A stretch of DNA of 5,566 nucleotides from Gammaproteobacteria bacterium. GTDB taxonomy: Bacteria; Pseudomonadota; Gammaproteobacteria; UBA1113. A model generated the notes under the pieces. The model had not been told where the DNA came from and did not search any database. It saw nothing but the letters and a program-made list of their open reading frames with translations. A program made the translations under genes and the position numbers. Shown here piece after piece: positions 1 to 5,566 of this stretch. Within the stretch, counting starts at the first letter, position 1. Every line of letters starts with the position of its first letter. Location of the stretch: contig JAIELR010000053.1 of assembly GCA_019752835.1 (NCBI GenBank), positions 1-5,566 of the forward strand, written 5' to 3'.

Positions 1-131
1 ATGCGCAGACGGGCCAACCTATGAAAGTCGTTGCCAATATAACTAAAGCAATTTCCATTGATTATGATAATAAAGCAAGAAAGGTGAATTATGCAGACGA
101 ATTACAAACTATTTCTACTCAACTGGATTAG
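1..131 (+). CDS. 3' end of PFL_4705-family (TIGR03752) conjugative element protein, partial
   Basis: This is the C-terminal end of a gene that starts before the window. The first whole codon is at position 3 and the TAG stop is at 129-131. The visible residues include VVANITKAISIDYDNKAR and end in STQLD. This resembles the C-terminus of integrating conjugative element proteins of the PFL_4705 family, where a hydrophobic strand and an 'IDYDP-x-GR' segment precede a short polar tail. That family is an inner-membrane-anchored channel component with a TraB/VirB10-like role. The gene overlaps the following lipoprotein gene by 41 nt in another frame, which implies co-transcription and coupled translation. 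The family call rests on about 40 residues plus the identity of the downstream genes, so it is likely but not certain. Confidence 0.62.
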   Translation, partial: AQTGQPMKVVANITKAISIDYDNKARKVNYADELQTISTQLD

Positions 132-522
132 TATACTCGGCTTCCTAACGTTAAGTGGTTGCAGCGGCTTGCTATCAAGTAAAATGCCTAGCGATGGCAT
201 AACAATGCAGCAAGCTTACTCGCAAGCATTAAATAACAATGATAGCACCGCTAATGATGTGGAAAGTGCATCTACAGATACTGTACGTAGTAAGGTAAGC
301 AATTTGCAAACGCTTAAGACAAACTACAGCGACTATACCCGTACACAAGAAAATGAAATTGACAGTCAGTTTCAACAATTACCGAACCCGAGCATTGTGA
401 TGTATATTTTTCCGCATGCAACAGGAGAAGGGTATAGCATAATGCCTGTGCCAGGGTATTCAACCGTATTTCCATTATATACGCACGTGATGTATGTCAT
501 GCCAGGAGAAATAGAGGGTTGA
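91..522 (+). CDS. Conjugative transfer region lipoprotein, TIGR03751 family
   Basis: This encodes a 143-residue lipoprotein of the mating-pair apparatus, expected to sit in the outer membrane as a small VirB7/TraV-like part of the channel. A basic/hydrophobic signal segment (residues 5-20) leads to a clear lipobox, LSGC, with the lipidated cysteine at residue 24. Ser follows at +2, which favours outer-membrane sorting. After it come the segment MPSDGITMQQAYSQAL (family: 'MPSDGPTM..vY..AL') and a polar, helical middle. The conserved C-terminus contains PNPSIVMYIFPH, VPGYSTVFPLYTHVMY and the final MPGE. All of these fit the family and the length is typical. The start is set by an AAGGTG ribosome binding site at 81-86, 4 nt before the ATG. 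The gene overlaps the preceding gene. In related elements traC follows immediately; here about 690 bp intervene. Confidence 0.85.
   Translation: MQTNYKLFLLNWISILGFLTLSGCSGLLSSKMPSDGITMQQAYSQALNNNDSTANDVESASTDTVRSKVSNLQTLKTNYSDYTRTQENEIDSQFQQLPNPSIVMYIFPHATGEGYSIMPVPGYSTVFPLYTHVMYVMPGEIEG
484..510 (+). repeat. Imperfect direct repeat, copy 1 (inside lipoprotein gene)
   Basis: This is the 27-nt stretch coding HVMYVMPGE at the end of the lipoprotein gene. It recurs with 20 of 27 matches, 301 bp downstream and in the same orientation. The longest exact block is ATGCCAGG. The two copies bracket most of the extra DNA between the lipoprotein gene and the minus-strand gene. Confidence 0.5.
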
Positions 523-688
523 GATCATTACAACAAGAGTTTTATTTTAAATAAGCGAGTAAGTGTAAATAATAAATAAAATAGACAAAATTTTATCACT
601 TTTTGAAAAGTTAAAGTTAATAGTTAGGTTTTTTTATATAGACACGAAGCCCATCAAAAGCCAGATAAAGCCCATACACCGACAATAG

Positions 689-826
689 TGTAAGGCTGAG
701 ATCAAATTTAATAGTAAGATTATTAATGAAAATGTCCATAGCGACAGTTTATCAGCGAAAAAGGTATTTTACAATATGGTAGTACATGTAATATATGAAA
801 TGCCAGGCGAGACTACAAATGATTAA
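689..826 (+). pseudogene. Degenerate second copy of the lipoprotein gene 3' end
   Basis: A plus-strand frame open from just after a TAG at 686-688 ends at TAA 824-826 with the residues VVHVIYEMPGETTND. The lipoprotein encoded upstream ends THVMYVMPGEIEG. The shared pattern is H-V-(M/I)-Y-x-M-P-G-E. The underlying 27 nt (484-510 against 785-811) match at 20 positions. Five of the seven mismatches are at third codon positions, four of them silent and one giving Met/Ile, as expected of two copies that diverged as coding DNA. The preceding residues (KKVFYNM against STVFPLY) may align with a one-codon gap. The rest does not match. The only ATG in frame lies 17 codons from the end and no ribosome binding site precedes it, so I read this as a relic and not an expressed gene. 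Homology is inferred from a short match. Confidence 0.5.
785..811 (+). repeat. Imperfect direct repeat, copy 2 (lipoprotein-tail relic)
   Basis: This is the downstream copy of the repeat at 484-510. It codes HVIYEMPGE and is followed four codons later by a TAA stop. It lies only about 10 nt outside the end of the minus-strand gene, so it marks the left edge of that cargo gene. Confidence 0.5.
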
Positions 827-836
827 CGGTATTAAA

Positions 837-1169
837 TCATATTTTTCTAATAGACTGAGAGTCGTGTCTTCCAGGTTTATCTAGTGAAGACAGTAATGCG
901 TGTACGAGCTTATCAAGATTTGTTTCATTAGTGAACGTCAAACCATTTGAAGAGTTATATTCGATAGCATCTTCAATATCTTCACGGGTTATAAAAATTG
1001 AAGAAAATATTTTGTTGTCCTTCATACGTTCGATCTCTACAACAGCCCGATCACCATGACAACGGCCGACTATATCGTCAGCTATACGAAAAATTAATGT
1101 AGTGGGGAAATCGCTCAGGATTATTCCTTTCAGCCAGTCCTTTAATACAGAAGATATTGATATGTCCAT
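837..1169 (-). CDS. Hypothetical protein, 110 aa, cargo gene antisense to the transfer operon
   Basis: I do not recognise this protein. It is 110 residues, soluble and mixed alpha/beta in character, with no signal peptide or membrane segment. A hydrophobic N-terminal part (residues 1-32, including ISSVLKDWLKGIILSDFPTT) is followed by a charged middle (GDRAVVEIERMKDN), an acidic helix-like stretch (TREDIEDAIEYN) and a leucine-containing helix (LDKLVHALLSSL) before a basic tail. That it is a real gene is supported by a strong ribosome binding site, AAGAAGGAA on the minus strand, about 6 nt before the ATG, and by a perfect TATAAT upstream. It lies opposite to the transfer genes, in the gap where lipoprotein and traC genes are normally adjacent, so it is probably inserted cargo. 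A small regulator or a defence or immunity protein is possible, but nothing in the sequence shows which. Confidence 0.62.
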   Translation of the reverse strand: MDISISSVLKDWLKGIILSDFPTTLIFRIADDIVGRCHGDRAVVEIERMKDNKIFSSIFITREDIEDAIEYNSSNGLTFTNETNLDKLVHALLSSLDKPGRHDSQSIRKI

Positions 1170-1195
1170 AAATTTTCCTTCTTAAATTTACCCAT

Positions 1196-1201
1196 ATTAT
1201 A
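1196..1201 (-). promoter_or_regulatory. Candidate -10 box for the minus-strand gene
   Basis: On the minus strand this reads TATAAT, an exact sigma-70 -10 consensus, and it lies 26 nt before the ATG at 1169. The matching -35 would fall inside the first codons of traC (around 1219-1227). Only weak matches such as TTGGTT are seen there, at spacing of about 19 nt. The 43-bp gap to traC is therefore shared by a leftward promoter and the traC ribosome binding site. Confidence 0.4.
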
Positions 1202-1212
1202 CAGGATTTACC

Positions 1213-3969
1213 ATGAAAAAAACCAAACAACATGCAGTAACAATGGCAGAAATGAGAGCAAATTATGATTTATCACCCTCATTATTGCACTATTTACCCT
1301 GGGTGGAATTCGACGATGAAACACAAACTGTCGTATTGCAAAATACAACCGTCGGTGCTGCTTTTGAGTTGAGCTTGGTTTCAACAGAAGCCAAGTCAGA
1401 CGACTATCTTGCGCAGCTACGCGATGGGTTTCAAGGTATTTTTCAAGATACGTTTCCCCAATATCGCGATGAAGAGTCGCCGTGGATTATCCAATTCTAT
1501 TTGCAAGATGAAGCAAGTCTTGCTTATTTATACCGCTCGATAGAAAACTATATTCAATCAACTGCGCAAGACAGTCCTTTCAAAAATACGTATCTGAATT
1601 TGATGAAAGGTTACAGCGAATGGTTGTCACGCTCAGGTGGCGTATTTGTCGATGATAAAGTGACTGATAGCACATTTCAAGGCGGGGAACGCAAGGTACG
1701 CGTGGTATTTTACCGTGAACATACCAAAAAAATGGCATTACGTCGCGGACGCAGTGCGCTAGATGATTTAAACCAAGTCGCTACGAGCTTTATGGCGAAG
1801 CTTAAAGGTGTAGGTATCAACGCTAAACGGCTTGACGGCAAAGCATTTCAAGAATGGCTTATCCGTTGGTTTAACCCGCGTCCTCATGCGACTGAGGGAA
1901 GTACAGATAAATTATTAGAGTTAATTACTTACTTAGGAAAAATGGATGAAAAGCCTGTCGGTTATGATTTTGCTGAGCAGCTATTTTATTCTGTGCCGGA
2001 ATCGAATGAAAAGGATGGATTCTGGTATTTTGATGGATTGACCCATCGCTATGTTACGATCCAGCACCTGAGCAAAGTACCCGATATCGGGCATTTAACA
2101 CGTGATAGATCATTTGGGAATTTCCGTTATGGCTTATTTGACAAATTGCCGGAAGGCTCAACATTTGTCATGACGGTGATTATCCAATCTCAAGAAATCG
2201 TAAAAAATCATCTCGATAGAATTGAGGAAGCAGCACGTAAAAGCAATTCAACCGCTGCGCTTGTGACCTTTGAAGATTGTCAAATTGCTAAAACTGCTGT
2301 CGAAAAAAGTAACTTCCTGTTTCCTACGACAATGGGTGTCTATTTAAGGGGTAATAATCTCGAAGATTTGGCTGAGAAAGAAACTGATTTGGAATCATTG
2401 CTGATTAACAATGGTCTGGTCGTATTGAAAGGTGACCATGATTTAGTACCAATACATAGTTATTTGAACAATTTACCGTTTTGTTACAGTTATCAGTTTG
2501 ACAAAAAGAATTTGTACCGCAGTAACTATATCTTTGGCAAACAATTGGCTAATCTCTTGCCGTTATATGGCAGAGAGCGGGGTACAGGTCATCCATTATT
2601 GCAATTTCTTAATCGGGGTGGCGAGAGCTTTACGCTCGATCCGTTTAATCCTAAAGATAAAGATCAGAATAGCCACTTATTAATGTTGGGGTCTACCGGT
2701 TCGGGTAAATCCGCAACGAGTACCGATTTGTTGATCAAAGCGATGGGAACCTACCGCCCTTATTTGGTGATAGTTGATGCTGGCAATTCGTTTCATTTAT
2801 TGAAAGATTTCTTTAAGGAGCAAGGACTATCAGTGCATCATATAGCAGTGACTCTGGATAATCCGCCCATCCTTAATCCGTTTGTTGAAAGTGAGAAGAT
2901 GCTTGCACAAATCGACGCGCTTGATAAAAAAATATCGAATACGACTCTCGTAAGTCTTGAGAGTAAGTTAGAAAAGGATTTGCTCGACGTTAAGAGTGAC
3001 ACATCTCAGGATGATGCGGACAGTGAGTTGAAGCGCGATTACATGGGCGAGATGGCCTTGAGCGCACAACTTATGATTACGGGCGGTGAGGCTAAAGAAC
3101 AGGACAAAATGAGCCGGCAAGATCGGATGCTGATTTTAGATAGTTTGGTACGCGCTGCACGACGCGCGAGAGCGGAAGGCTTTGACCAGATGTTACCAGA
3201 AGACGTAGTAAATAGTTTACGCGAAATGGCAGCAGAACTTGAAGCAGAGCAGAAAGAACCTGCTAAACAAGTCCGTCTTCGTGAAATGGCTGACAGCATG
3301 GCATTTTTCACTAAAGACACTATTGCCAGCAAAGTCTTTAACCGCCGAGGCGAAGCCTGGCCAGATGCTGATGTCACCTTGTTTGAACAGGGCTTATTTA
3401 AGGATGACGGCTATGAAACGCACAATGCGCTTGCGTTTATGGGTTTAATGTCCCGAACGATGGCAAAAGCAGAAGAGCGGCAATTTGAAGAACGGTTTAC
3501 GCTATTTTTTGGAGATGAAATTCACACGATAACTAAGAACTTATTGACCGTTGTGTACTTAACCAAGTGTGCCAAGATGTCACGTAAATTTGGGCTTTGG
3601 TTATGGCTTGCGACACAAAACGTCAGCGACTTCCCAAAAGATGCTCGGAAGATTTTATCAATGATGGAATTCTGGGTGTGTCTAGGGATGAGTGAGGTCG
3701 AAATGAAAGCTGTAGAAGAGTTTCGCAAGCTCACTGAAGAAGAGCGGGAGCTTTTCCGCTCCGTTCGTAAAGCTGCGAAGAAATATGTAGAAGGCGTGAT
3801 CTTATCCAATCGTGTCAAAGGACTGTTTCGCAATGTTCCACCTCGTTTAAGTTTGGCCCTTGCGATGACAGAGAAGCATGAAAAAGCAGAGCGTCGCAAA
3901 TTAATGGATAAGCACAATATTTCAGAGCTAGAAGCAGCACGTCTAATCGCTAAACAATTAGAGAGGTAA
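1213..3969 (+). CDS. traC: Conjugative transfer ATPase TraC/VirB4-like, PFL_4706 family (TIGR03744)
   Basis: This is a complete 918-residue ATPase that energises assembly and substrate passage of the conjugative type IV secretion channel, acting at the cytoplasmic face of the inner membrane. The N-terminal half (about residues 20-440) is the VirB4/TraC-specific domain. The C-terminal half is a RecA-like motor with Walker A GSTGSGKS at residues 493-500 (Lys499), Walker B LFFGDE with Asp768-Glu769, and the ATQN motif around Gln802. A long charged helical insertion (about residues 560-700) separates Walker A from Walker B, as in this family. The end, ISELEAARLIAKQLER, also fits. The length is normal for the family and no lesion is visible. 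The start is set by AGGA at 1203-1206, 6 nt before the ATG. The next ATG lies 2 nt past the stop, so downstream translation is probably coupled. No strong plus-strand promoter is visible just upstream, so readthrough from the operon is likely. Confidence 0.95.
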   Translation: MKKTKQHAVTMAEMRANYDLSPSLLHYLPWVEFDDETQTVVLQNTTVGAAFELSLVSTEAKSDDYLAQLRDGFQGIFQDTFPQYRDEESPWIIQFYLQDEASLAYLYRSIENYIQSTAQDSPFKNTYLNLMKGYSEWLSRSGGVFVDDKVTDSTFQGGERKVRVVFYREHTKKMALRRGRSALDDLNQVATSFMAKLKGVGINAKRLDGKAFQEWLIRWFNPRPHATEGSTDKLLELITYLGKMDEKPVGYDFAEQLFYSVPESNEKDGFWYFDGLTHRYVTIQHLSKVPDIGHLTRDRSFGNFRYGLFDKLPEGSTFVMTVIIQSQEIVKNHLDRIEEAARKSNSTAALVTFEDCQIAKTAVEKSNFLFPTTMGVYLRGNNLEDLAEKETDLESLLINNGLVVLKGDHDLVPIHSYLNNLPFCYSYQFDKKNLYRSNYIFGKQLANLLPLYGRERGTGHPLLQFLNRGGESFTLDPFNPKDKDQNSHLLMLGSTGSGKSATSTDLLIKAMGTYRPYLVIVDAGNSFHLLKDFFKEQGLSVHHIAVTLDNPPILNPFVESEKMLAQIDALDKKISNTTLVSLESKLEKDLLDVKSDTSQDDADSELKRDYMGEMALSAQLMITGGEAKEQDKMSRQDRMLILDSLVRAARRARAEGFDQMLPEDVVNSLREMAAELEAEQKEPAKQVRLREMADSMAFFTKDTIASKVFNRRGEAWPDADVTLFEQGLFKDDGYETHNALAFMGLMSRTMAKAEERQFEERFTLFFGDEIHTITKNLLTVVYLTKCAKMSRKFGLWLWLATQNVSDFPKDARKILSMMEFWVCLGMSEVEMKAVEEFRKLTEEERELFRSVRKAAKKYVEGVILSNRVKGLFRNVPPRLSLALAMTEKHEKAERRKLMDKHNISELEAARLIAKQLER
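3961..3966 (+). promoter_or_regulatory. Ribosome binding site at the end of traC for ATG 3972
   Basis: GAGAGG overlaps the last traC codons and lies 5 nt before the ATG at 3972. It argues that translation really does initiate there. This matters because the frame opened by this ATG is not the one that looks like a natural small protein. Confidence 0.55.
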
Positions 3970-3971
3970 TC

Positions 3972-4126
3972 ATGCAGTTAAACGATTTAAACGGCAGCGC
4001 GTGGACGAGGCTTACCAAAAGCACCTGGATCACGCAAAAACTCTTGCGCTGGTCAAAAGAAAAACGATTAGCGCTGGATTCAACTTTTATACTATCACAA
4101 AAAAAGAGGATAACTCCCATGACTAA
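3972..4126 (+). CDS. Possible small protein with a -1 frame change (recoded or broken)
   Basis: Two frames compete here. The ATG at 3972 opens a frame that runs without a stop into the methylase gene, but its 49 codons look unnatural (three Trp, two AGG arginine codons). The -1 frame, open from 3962 and ending at TAA 4124-4126, reads as a plausible basic helical peptide (VKRFKRQRVDEAYQKHL, then AKTLALVKRKTISAGF). It stops 8 nt into the methylase gene, a typical operon overlap. It has no ATG; its only usual start is a GTG at 4001 with no ribosome binding site. Either one base was lost after the ATG, or ribosomes shift back by one on the T TTA AAC at 3986-3992, giving MQLNDLN joined to RQRVDEAY and a product of about 50 residues. 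The function is unknown. I see both frames directly; the choice between them is inference. Confidence 0.42.
3986..3992 (+). promoter_or_regulatory. Canonical T TTA AAC slippery heptamer in the zero frame
   Basis: Codons five to seven after the ATG at 3972 are GAT TTA AAC, so the heptamer TTTAAAC lies exactly in the X XXY YYZ phase used for -1 frameshifting. Slippage leads into the better-looking frame that ends at 4126. A related but imperfect G TTA AAC lies 9 nt upstream (3977-3983). A six-pair stem, CAGCGC 3995-4000 with GCGCTG 4046-4051, could form 2 nt downstream, but the loop is long. Use of this site is unproven. Confidence 0.3.
4105..4110 (+). promoter_or_regulatory. Ribosome binding site fixing the methylase-like start at 4119
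   Basis: AGAGGA lies 8 nt before the ATG at 4119-4121, an excellent Shine-Dalgarno match. It is the main reason to prefer this start over the in-frame ATG at 3972. Confidence 0.65.
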
Positions 4127-4724
4127 CAAGTCACTTGATACCACGCGTGTCAGCTTAATTGAGCTTTTTACGCGAAAGAAAGACATAGTCTTCGATCCCC
4201 ATAGTCAAGATGGGGCTACCTTAGATGCAAGCTTATATACCGAGCGTGAATTTATTGGTATTACGGATACCGAACAGCAAGCGGTGGATGCCATGAGAAA
4301 TATAGAACCTAGTCATTGGGATTGGCCTAATCATTTGTTCAATCGCGAATTTATTGGTGACATATTAACGCATACAGATTTCAATATGGCGGATTTACTG
4401 TTAACTGAAATGCCACTATGTGATTTTGATTCAAAAGTTTCCTATCAGGGCAATGTGGATGAGTATGTAAAGCAAATAAAAAACTATTTGAAAAAGTTAA
4501 AATCGGGAAAATATCTAGCCTTGATTGTCGCTGACCAACGACATGGAGAGAGATATTATTGTCGTCACGCAGATGTTATCCAAGCTTTACAAAGCAAGGA
4601 ATTGATATTGCAAGGCGTCATTAATGTCATTCGCGACAGTCAAGCCTTGAAAGCCTATGGTTATCCAAGCACCTATGTGCCGAACATCATTAACCAGTTT
4701 GTCCTTATTTTTAAGAAAACCTAA
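4119..4724 (+). CDS. Degenerate N6/N4 amino-methyltransferase-like protein
   Basis: This is a 201-residue protein with the fold signature of SAM-dependent DNA amino-methyltransferases. Residues 24-35, VFDPHSQDGATL, followed by FIGI at 45-48, match motif I (usually 'vlDPf-x-GsGTTl ... yiGid'). DLLLTEMPLCDF at 92-103 occupies the place of motif IV. GKYLALIVADQRHGERYYCRHAD at about 130-152 and AYGYPSTYVPNIINQFVLIFKK at 179-200 match the C-terminal part of DNA methylases. The catalytic D/N-PP-Y/F/W is replaced by E-M-P-L, and one motif I glycine is missing, so methyl transfer is doubtful. It may be a non-catalytic DNA- or SAM-binding remnant kept in the operon. The start at 4119 is chosen from the AGAGGA site and the overlap with the small upstream frame; an in-frame ATG at 3972 would add 49 residues. 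The TraU-like gene starts 3 nt after the stop. Confidence 0.72.
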   Translation: MTNKSLDTTRVSLIELFTRKKDIVFDPHSQDGATLDASLYTEREFIGITDTEQQAVDAMRNIEPSHWDWPNHLFNREFIGDILTHTDFNMADLLLTEMPLCDFDSKVSYQGNVDEYVKQIKNYLKKLKSGKYLALIVADQRHGERYYCRHADVIQALQSKELILQGVINVIRDSQALKAYGYPSTYVPNIINQFVLIFKKT

Positions 4725-4727
4725 AAA

Positions 4728-5566
4728 ATGTTAACAACACTAAAAAAATTGCTGCTCGGCCTCAGCTTTGCAGCCTATATTAACACGCCAGCATGGGCAG
4801 ATGATAATAACGATACGATTGATTCTGTGACAGTGGTAAATAATACCTTACAAGGTTTGAGTCAATGTTTACAATACAAAGTGGTAGGTACATGCTTCTG
4901 GCTTCGCTGCACACCATTTGGTTGCAGCACAGAAACAACAGTTAAAGCTGACCACTATTTGCCGGATGTTGTCGTAAGTGCCTACACAGAACATGATAAT
5001 AACCCGTGGTGGTTTGGTCAGCTGATTGCAGACCCGCTATTTTATCAAGCTGGCAAAGCACAATTGAGCCAAATGACCTCTTTCAACTTAAGTGGTGGGG
5101 ATGAGCAAAACAATTCAGCGCAAGATATTAATAATAAATTCCATGAAGTCGATATTATCGGTAATCCTGCTTTGTCGATTATGGATAGTGGTAGCAGTAG
5201 TATGCTGTTAAACAGTACGGCAACACCGTATGTGCCGTATTACTCATCACTCTTAGATGCTTACCTGTGGCGGTTTCCCGCTTTAGAGAAATTTTACCCA
5301 GGCAGTCTGGTACCAGGTTTGCATGATGTTGGGACTATCCTACTTCATGACTGGGGCAGTGTGTATCCGAGGAACGGGTATGTGAATCAGCCAGATGATG
5401 CCAAAGCGGGTGCGGTAGCGGCTCTTAGAGCGTCTACCATTATCACCGAACTAGGGCAGCCACATGTCTATTCGCCGCTCTCGAATACCTGCGGTGAAGA
5501 CTGCATCAGTTACCCCGTCACTGAAAACAGCAGCGATGCACAATATCAGATGATTTACCCCAAGGC
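4728..5566 (+). CDS. PFL_4710-family (TIGR03756, TraU-like) conjugative element protein, partial
   Basis: This gene runs off the right edge after 279 codons, so its C-terminus is missing. It encodes an exported periplasmic protein of the mating channel, related to TraU of F-type systems, needed for DNA transfer and mating-pair assembly. A signal peptide (MLTTLKKLLLGLSF then hydrophobic) ends at AWA, with cleavage likely after residue 24. The mature part opens with the family's cysteine-rich block: Cys47, then VGTCFWLRCTPFGC with Cys56, Cys61 and Cys66, then ETTVKADHYLPDVVVSAY. Further on are NNPWW, DIIGNP, TPYVPYYSSLLDAYLWR and a later pair of cysteines in NTCGEDC, suggesting disulfides and a need for Dsb-type folding. 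The start lies 3 nt after the preceding stop and has only a weak AAGAAAA-like ribosome site, so translation is probably coupled to the methylase-like gene. Confidence 0.87.
   Translation, partial: MLTTLKKLLLGLSFAAYINTPAWADDNNDTIDSVTVVNNTLQGLSQCLQYKVVGTCFWLRCTPFGCSTETTVKADHYLPDVVVSAYTEHDNNPWWFGQLIADPLFYQAGKAQLSQMTSFNLSGGDEQNNSAQDINNKFHEVDIIGNPALSIMDSGSSSMLLNSTATPYVPYYSSLLDAYLWRFPALEKFYPGSLVPGLHDVGTILLHDWGSVYPRNGYVNQPDDAKAGAVAALRASTIITELGQPHVYSPLSNTCGEDCISYPVTENSSDAQYQMIYPK

Larger units (their letters stand above)
523..836. other. AT-rich intergenic stretch between convergent genes
   Basis: These 314 bp separate the lipoprotein stop from the stop of the minus-strand gene. The first part is very AT-rich (only about 10 G/C in 541-600) and carries no ORF of note. 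A short AT-only hairpin is possible at 598-611, and a run of seven T lies at 629-635, but the two do not combine into a convincing terminator. The 8-mer AAGCCCAT occurs twice, at 647-654 and 668-675. The last third (about 689-826) is an open frame whose end resembles the lipoprotein tail and is listed separately. Transcription of traC from the upstream operon promoter would have to cross this stretch. Confidence 0.6.

Noticed and set aside
598..635. Possible terminator: ACTTT/AAAGT hairpin followed by a T run
   Set aside because: The stem is short and AT-only, the T run at 629-635 lies about 18 nt away and not directly after it, and traC probably needs readthrough across this point.
647..675. 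Two copies of AAGCCCAT, 21 bp apart
   Set aside because: The repeat is short and has only two copies. It is not enough to call an operator, iteron or attachment site.
1195..1200. TATTAT as a rightward -10 for traC
   Set aside because: It lies only 12 nt before the ATG, overlaps the traC ribosome binding site region, and has no credible -35 at proper spacing. The same bases make a better -10 on the other strand.
2498..2683. Plus-strand 61-codon frame and a similar one at 3239-3448 inside traC
   Set aside because: Both are out-of-frame shadows of an intact, conserved ATPase gene.
2944..2964. Inverted repeat ACTCTC ... GAGAGT with a 9-nt loop
   Set aside because: It is a six-pair stem inside traC coding sequence with no T tract and no functional context. 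Chance is the simplest explanation.
3039..3377. Minus-strand open frame of 112 codons
   Set aside because: It lies wholly inside the well-supported traC motor domain. Its Ser/Ala/Arg-rich composition is that of a complementary-strand shadow, and it has no ribosome binding site of note.
3522..3917. Minus-strand open frame of 131 codons
   Set aside because: It is antisense to the conserved Walker B and C-terminal part of traC, which fully explains the DNA. Its composition is shadow-like.
3950..4186. Minus-strand open frame of 78 codons over the traC-methylase junction
   Set aside because: It is antisense to the traC end, the small ambiguous frame and the methylase start, all with plus-strand translation signals. 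There is no sign of independent expression.

Overview
The window is an internal piece of the conjugation (type IV secretion, MPF-G / PFGI-1 / ICEHin1056-like) module of an integrative and conjugative element. The host is probably a low-GC gammaproteobacterium. The genus cannot be fixed from this sequence. The assignment rests on a recognisable order of plus-strand genes: the tail of a PFL_4705-family (TIGR03752) protein, a TIGR03751-family transfer lipoprotein, a complete TraC/VirB4-type ATPase of the PFL_4706 (TIGR03744) family, and the first 279 codons of a PFL_4710-family (TIGR03756, TraU-like) exported protein.

Layout: 1-131 is the end of the PFL_4705-like gene, which overlaps the lipoprotein gene at 91-522. 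From 523 to 1212 the usual lipoprotein-to-traC junction is opened by about 690 bp of AT-rich DNA. It holds a degenerate second copy of the lipoprotein gene's 3' end (about 689-826) and an unrecognised 110-codon gene on the minus strand (837-1169) with its own good ribosome binding site and -10 box. traC fills 1213-3969. Between traC and the TraU-like gene (4728 onward) lie a short region with conflicting reading frames (3972-4126) and a small amino-methyltransferase-like gene (4119-4724). The catalytic motif of that protein is visibly eroded (EMPL in place of D/N-PP-Y/F/W).

Function: the plus-strand genes should build and power the mating channel. The lipoprotein sits in the outer membrane, TraC is the cytoplasmic ATPase, and the TraU-like protein is periplasmic and disulfide-rich. 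The methylase-like protein and the minus-strand gene are accessory. The points most worth a second look are the pseudo-methyltransferase built into the transfer operon, a canonical T TTA AAC slippery heptamer in the zero frame just after the ATG that follows traC, and the cargo insertion bounded by a duplicated lipoprotein tail. No tRNA, rRNA, CRISPR array, insertion sequence or convincing intrinsic terminator was seen.
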